This document shows positions 59,415 through 64,000 of a stretch of 64,000 bases of DNA, piece after piece (position 1 is the stretch's first letter; each line of letters starts with the position of its first letter). The notes under the pieces are model-generated. The model ran no database searches. It worked only from the letters and a program-made list of their open reading frames with translations, and was not told where the DNA came from. The stretch is from Lachnospira eligens (GTDB lineage Bacteria; Bacillota; Clostridia; Lachnospirales; Lachnospiraceae), in the NCBI RefSeq assembly GCF_009680455.1, contig NZ_WKRD01000009.1:1-64000 (forward strand), written 5' to 3'. The position numbers and the translations under genes are program-made.

Positions 59415-62400
59415 ATGAAAAAGCAAGTAAAAAAGTTTATGAGTGCATTACTTGCATGTGTAATGGTGGCAGTGTCAGTTATAGTATTTGACATGAATCC
59501 AGTACATGCAGCTTCTGGCGCAATAACAGAAGCATCAGGCTGGCTTGAGACAGCATATGTTAAATGGACACCTGTAACAGGAGCTACAGGTTACAATGTA
59601 TATGTTAAGTCTGCAAGTGCCTCAGATTCAGCTTATGTCCAGTTGGACGATGAGCTTATCAGAAAGTATCCATCTTACATGAGAGCGGATGCTGTAGGAT
59701 TAAAAGCAGGCGATTATGTTATGAAGATTGTTCCGCTGAACAATGGCAAGGAGAATACATCAGCTGCTATCGTTTCAGATAAGCTTACTGTAAATGCACA
59801 TGACAGAAGCGGATTTACATTTTCAAGTAATTCACCGGTAAAGAATGGCGTTGGTGCATATAACAACGATGGTACATTAAAGTCTAATGCATCTGTTCTT
59901 TATGTTACAGAAGCTAATAAGAATACAGTTAAGATGAAGATTGGTAACACAGAATATACAGGTGTAGCAGCTATTACACAGGCAATTAAGGCTAAGAATA
60001 ACTGCCAGCCAGTTGCTATCCGTATTATAGGTCAGGTTACATTAAGCGGACTTGCCTGCAAAGATGTATCATCAGCATATGCAATTGGTGTTAAGGGAGC
60101 AGCTAACGTAACATTTGAGGGTATTGGTGATGATGCTACTTTATATGAAGCAGGTGTGGCTGTATTCCAGTCAACAGGCATAGAAGTAAGAAACCTTGGT
60201 CTTATGAACTGGGGCGGTGGAGGCGACGGAGATGGTATATCTCTTAAGCAGTCACGTGGTGTATGGGTACATAACAACGATGTGTTCTATGGTAATGCTG
60301 GTTCAGATGGTGACCAGGCTAAGGGCGATGGCTCTATGGATTTAAAGGATAATTCTCAGTATGTGACAGTATCTTACAATCATTTCTGGGATTCAGGAAA
60401 GATGTCACTTTGTGGCATGAAGTCAGAGTCAGGTGAGAACTGGATTACATATCACCATAACTGGTTTGACCATTCTGATTCAAGACATCCTCGTATCAGA
60501 ACAATGTCAGTTCATGTATATAATAACTACTATGATGGTAATTCTAAATATGGTGTAGGCGCTGCAAAGGATAGTGAGGCATTCGTAGAGGCTAACTATT
60601 TCAGAAACTGTAATTATCCAATGCTCAGTTCAATGCAGGGAAGTGATGTTCTGGCAGGTGGAATATTCTCAGGAGAGAATGGTGGTGTCATCAAGGCATA
60701 CAACAACTATATGGAAGGTCAGAAGTCTGTTATATATGCTAATTCGGATGCTGGTACAACAACTGCAAGTGCAACTGATTTCGATGCATATCTTGCAACA
60801 TCAAGAAGTGAAACAGTACCTTCAACTTATAAGGCAAAGCAGGGTGGAAAGACATATTCTAATTTTGATACTAAGGTTGATTTAGGCGTTGATACTGCTG
60901 ATATTGATGCACCTGCAGATGTTCCTTCAATTGTAACTAAGTATGCAGGACGTATTATGGGCGGAGATTTCAAGTGGACATTTGATAATAGTGTTGATGA
61001 TACAAGCTATTCACTCAACAGGCCATTAAAGGATAAGCTTAATGCATACAAGACATCTCTTGTATCAGTAGGTGGTGGAAGCGTATCTGGCACTTCACAT
61101 ACACATACATATGGTGAGTGGGTAGTTGTTACACCTGCAACAGAGACAGAAGAAGGTCTTAAGAGCCGCACATGTACAGGATGTGGTTATAATGAAACAG
61201 CAGTTATTCCAGCTATTGGAAAAGATACACCTGTTACACCTGACACACCGGTATCAGGAGATGCAAAGGTACATAACTTTACAGAATCAGGAACAACAAG
61301 TGACTTCTATAGTATTACAGGAAGCATAGCAACAAATAAAGGTACAGCAACATACAACGGTCTTACACTTACAAAATGCCTTAAGATGGAGTCATCAACA
61401 AGTATTAAGTTCACAGCACCATCCGCTGGAAAGCTTACACTTGTATTTGGCGGAACAACGGCAGCTTCTGGTAAGGGCGTAAAAGTTAATGGAACAAGCA
61501 AAAAAGTTGGTTCTGATGGTACATTAACAGTAGATGTTGCTAAGGGTGCTGTAACTGTAACAAAGGGAGATTCAATCAATCTTTTCTATATGATATATAC
61601 ACCATCTGGAACATCAGAGACAACACATACACATAAGTATGAGTCAAAGATAACAAAGCAGGCAACATGTACAGAGGCAGGAGTGCTTACATATACATGT
61701 ACATCTACAACAGGAACATGTGACAAGAAGACATACACAGAAACAATCCCAGCAAAGGGACACAGCTTCAGTACAGAGTGGACAGTAGATGTTGAAGCAA
61801 CAGAGACAACACCAGGAAGCAAGAGCCACCATTGTACAGTATGTGATGCGAAGACAGATGTAACAGAGATACCTGCAACAGGAGTTGTTGAAAAGAAGAA
61901 TGGTCTTAGTAAGGCAGAAGATGGAAATTATTATTATTATGTAGATGATGTGGTAGATACAAGCTTTACAGGATTTGCAGACTGTGACAATGAAAGAATG
62001 TATGTAAAGAATGGTAAAGTTGACACAACATATACAAGTGTAGAACAGGATGGAGCAGACTGGGTATATGTAGAAAATGGAAAGATAAGATATGACTATA
62101 CAGGAATCAGACAGAACTCAAACGGCTGGTGGAGGATAGAGGACGGAAAAGTTAATTTTAACTTCACAGGATTAGCAGATAATGAGAATGGAAGATTTTA
62201 TATCCAGAACGGAAAAGTTAATTTTGAATATACGAATTTAATTCAGGATGGAGCAGACTGGGTATATGTAAAGAATGGTCATGTAAAAAATGATTACACA
62301 GGATTTGCAGAAAATGAAAATGGAAGATTTTATCTTGAAAATGGAAAGGTAAATTTCGAATATACAACTGTATTTCAGGATGGAGCAGACTGGGTATATG

Positions 62401-63023
62401 TAGAGAAAGGTCATGTAAATACTAATTATACAGGAATCAGACAGAATGCAAATGGCTGGTGGAGAATAAAAGACGGAAAAGTAGATTTTAGTTATACAGG
62501 ACTGGCAGATAACGAAAATGGAAGATTCTACATAGAGAACGGAAAAGTTAATTTTAAATATACGAATTTAATTCAGGATGGAGCAGACTGGGTATATGTA
62601 AAGAATGGTCATGTGCAAAGCAATTACACAGGGTTTGCGACAAATGAAAACGGAAGATTTTATCTCGAAAATGGAAAGGTAAATTTCGGATATACAAATG
62701 TAATTCAGGATGGCTCAGACTGGGTATATGTAAAAGGTGGTTATATAAGATATGACTATACAGGAATCAGACAGAATGCAAATGGCTGGTGGAGAATAGA
62801 GAACGGAAAAGTTAACTTTAAATACAATGGCGTTGCAAGCAATGAAAATGGAATGTTTTATCTTGAAAATGGTTTAGTAAAATTTAATTATACTGGAACA
62901 TATATTCAGAATGGAATAAAGTATAATATTGTTAACGGTGTTGTAAAAGGAAAAGAAAATGTGTTAACAGTGATGAGAATGCCAAATTCTGTATTAACTA
63001 ATAGTATAAAAATGGTAATATAA
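59415..63023 (+). CDS. secreted pectate lyase with cell-wall-binding-type repeats
   Basis: A 1202-residue secreted enzyme. A signal peptide ends near VHA-AS (residue 33). A fibronectin-III-like domain (about 35-130) precedes a PL1 pectate lyase beta-helix (about 140-500), with WGGGGDGDGISLK, NHFWDSGK and the catalytic RHPRIR. Then come two Cys-containing HTYGEW or THKYES modules around a possible carbohydrate-binding domain (about 620-740). The last 330 residues are 22-residue repeats (NGWWRI, NENGRFY and DGADWVYV types), like wall- or glycan-binding repeats. The start ATG 59415 follows AAAGGAG; an upstream frame extension has no signal peptide. It cleaves pectate, a preferred food of L. eligens. 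Confidence 0.93.
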   Translation: MKKQVKKFMSALLACVMVAVSVIVFDMNPVHAASGAITEASGWLETAYVKWTPVTGATGYNVYVKSASASDSAYVQLDDELIRKYPSYMRADAVGLKAGDYVMKIVPLNNGKENTSAAIVSDKLTVNAHDRSGFTFSSNSPVKNGVGAYNNDGTLKSNASVLYVTEANKNTVKMKIGNTEYTGVAAITQAIKAKNNCQPVAIRIIGQVTLSGLACKDVSSAYAIGVKGAANVTFEGIGDDATLYEAGVAVFQSTGIEVRNLGLMNWGGGGDGDGISLKQSRGVWVHNNDVFYGNAGSDGDQAKGDGSMDLKDNSQYVTVSYNHFWDSGKMSLCGMKSESGENWITYHHNWFDHSDSRHPRIRTMSVHVYNNYYDGNSKYGVGAAKDSEAFVEANYFRNCNYPMLSSMQGSDVLAGGIFSGENGGVIKAYNNYMEGQKSVIYANSDAGTTTASATDFDAYLATSRSETVPSTYKAKQGGKTYSNFDTKVDLGVDTADIDAPADVPSIVTKYAGRIMGGDFKWTFDNSVDDTSYSLNRPLKDKLNAYKTSLVSVGGGSVSGTSHTHTYGEWVVVTPATETEEGLKSRTCTGCGYNETAVIPAIGKDTPVTPDTPVSGDAKVHNFTESGTTSDFYSITGSIATNKGTATYNGLTLTKCLKMESSTSIKFTAPSAGKLTLVFGGTTAASGKGVKVNGTSKKVGSDGTLTVDVAKGAVTVTKGDSINLFYMIYTPSGTSETTHTHKYESKITKQATCTEAGVLTYTCTSTTGTCDKKTYTETIPAKGHSFSTEWTVDVEATETTPGSKSHHCTVCDAKTDVTEIPATGVVEKKNGLSKAEDGNYYYYVDDVVDTSFTGFADCDNERMYVKNGKVDTTYTSVEQDGADWVYVENGKIRYDYTGIRQNSNGWWRIEDGKVNFNFTGLADNENGRFYIQNGKVNFEYTNLIQDGADWVYVKNGHVKNDYTGFAENENGRFYLENGKVNFEYTTVFQDGADWVYVEKGHVNTNYTGIRQNANGWWRIKDGKVDFSYTGLADNENGRFYIENGKVNFKYTNLIQDGADWVYVKNGHVQSNYTGFATNENGRFYLENGKVNFGYTNVIQDGSDWVYVKGGYIRYDYTGIRQNANGWWRIENGKVNFKYNGVASNENGMFYLENGLVKFNYTGTYIQNGIKYNIVNGVVKGKENVLTVMRMPNSVLTNSIKMVI

Positions 63024-63092
63024 TATATCATGTTGTGATTATCGTATAAGCACAAAAAATATCCATATGTTTAAAATTGAATAAGAAATTAA

Positions 63093-63134
63093 AATAAGCA
63101 ATAGTCAGTTTGCGATGGCTATTGCTTATTTTTT
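63093..63134 (+). terminator. intrinsic terminator after the pectate lyase gene
   Basis: AATAAGCAATAG (63093-63104) pairs perfectly with CTATTGCTTATT (63119-63130), followed by TTTT. Confidence 0.9.
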
Positions 63135-63250
63135 ATGTATAAAAAGTTGACGAAAATAGTCGATAATGTTAAAATGACGAATGGTAAATTGTAACATAAG
63201 ATTAATTGTGAAATTATAATCTGATATTTGAGAGAAAGAGAGTATTATCA

Positions 63251-64000
63251 ATGAAAGTTGTTTTACTGGCTGGAGGTTTCGGAACAAGAATAAGTGAAGA
63301 AAGTCAGTTTAAGCCAAAGCCAATGATAGAGATAGGAGGAAAGCCAATTCTCTGGCATATTATGAAGAAATATGCTTATTATGGTTTTGATGAGTTTATT
63401 ATATGTGCAGGATATAAGCAGTATGTAATTAAAGAATGGTTTGCGGATTATTTCCTTCACAACAGTGATATTACGTTTGACTTCACAAAGGGTTCTAACG
63501 ATATGATTATTCACGAGCAGCATTGTGAGCCATGGAAGGTTACAGTAGTTGATACAGGTCTTAATACAATGACTGGAGGACGAATCAAGCGTATCCAGAA
63601 ATATGTAGGGGACGAGCCATTCCTTATGACATATGGAGACGGTGTCTGTGATGTAGACATGAACAAGCTTGTTGAGTTCCATAAGGAGCATGGCAAGATT
63701 GCTACTCTTACAGCCGTAATGCTTGAACAGCAGAAGGGTGTACTTGATATCGGAGGAGACAACGCTGTTAAGTCATTCAGAGAGAAGAGCCATACAGACG
63801 GTGCACCTATCAATGCAGGTTATATGGTGCTTAATCCTGAAATATTTGACTATATTGATGGTGATGACACTGTATTTGAGAGAGAACCACTAGAAAGACT
63901 TGCAAAGGAAGGTCAGTTAATGTCCTATATGCATAAGGGCTTCTGGCAGTGCATGGATACCAAGAGAGAGATGGATATGCTCGAGAAGTATCTTGCAACT
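63251..64000 (+). CDS. rfbF: glucose-1-phosphate cytidylyltransferase (partial, window end)
   Basis: The gene is open from ATG 63251 to the window end, 250 codons with no stop; the family is about 257 residues, so only the last few are missing. It makes CDP-glucose from CTP and glucose 1-phosphate, the first step to CDP-dideoxyhexoses of surface polysaccharides. The nucleotidyltransferase start LLAGGFGTRISEE, then KPKPMIEIGGKPILWHIM, is characteristic, as is YGDGVCDVD for metal binding near residue 128. A sugar cluster probably continues beyond the window. Confidence 0.93.
   Translation, partial: MKVVLLAGGFGTRISEESQFKPKPMIEIGGKPILWHIMKKYAYYGFDEFIICAGYKQYVIKEWFADYFLHNSDITFDFTKGSNDMIIHEQHCEPWKVTVVDTGLNTMTGGRIKRIQKYVGDEPFLMTYGDGVCDVDMNKLVEFHKEHGKIATLTAVMLEQQKGVLDIGGDNAVKSFREKSHTDGAPINAGYMVLNPEIFDYIDGDDTVFEREPLERLAKEGQLMSYMHKGFWQCMDTKREMDMLEKYLAT

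Overview
The window looks like chromosome of a gut Firmicute of the family Lachnospiraceae, and the Lachnospira (Eubacterium) eligens group fits best. Indications are a moderately A+T-rich genome with AGGAGG-type ribosome sites, a large secreted pectate lyase with cell-wall-type repeats, a formate transporter, formate-tetrahydrofolate ligase, and an H+-type F1Fo ATP synthase operon. The species is an inference; no 16S or search was available.

Layout. (1) 1-9.5 kb is accessory: an ECF-like sigma factor coupled to a membrane protein and an ABC-2 transporter, then a much more A+T-rich block with two FtsX-type permeases flanking an ATPase plus a response regulator and histidine kinase. It ends in scar-like DNA (trace of a phage tape-measure N-terminus and three small hairpins). 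(2) 9.7-14.6 kb holds a MATE pump, a NUDIX hydrolase, a Crp/Fnr regulator divergent from a ferredoxin, and a purine permease. (3) 14.6-26 kb is a purine and molybdenum-hydroxylase neighbourhood. Leftward are a FecBCD-type importer and an NTPase-MocA-like fusion. Rightward are a three-subunit xanthine dehydrogenase-type enzyme, a MATE protein, xanthine phosphoribosyltransferase and an iron alcohol dehydrogenase. The permease, hydroxylase and Xpt suit purine uptake, oxidation and salvage; the importer and MocA-like protein could supply the Mo/W cofactor. (4) 26-29 kb has a stand-alone Rpn-family nuclease, a YczE-like membrane protein and a divergent LysR regulator. (5) 29.3-35.9 kb is the complete atpBEFHAGDC operon with its own promoter, a leader terminator and a strong end terminator, followed by a 4 x 62-bp hairpin repeat and a formate/nitrite channel. 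(6) 37.1-38.6 kb has little coding: repeated small hairpins, a gene remnant and terminators. (7) 38.6-42.3 kb has an alanine/glycine symporter divergent from a tandem glycine riboswitch that reads into formate-tetrahydrofolate ligase. (8) 42.7-52.3 kb carries two YhgE/Pip membrane proteins, a double GT8 glycosyltransferase, an acyltransferase, a ketopantoate reductase-like protein, a small membrane-anchored protein and a VanX-like lipoprotein. (9) 52.3-59.3 kb is addB-addA. (10) 59.4-64 kb has the pectate lyase and the start of a glucose-1-phosphate cytidylyltransferase gene cut by the window end.

The most unusual content is non-coding. Four long nested palindromes lie as two pairs at 18642-19241 and 42281-42728. 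Their outer arms (about 30-50 bp) differ completely between copies yet pair with themselves. Three copies share inner core motifs (GGTACTAAG on one side, AAGTGCCGG or AAGTACCGG on the other), and the inner hairpins of two copies show compensatory changes. This is the pattern of a conserved structured RNA or hairpin DNA element. I do not recognise it as a described family, but could not search.
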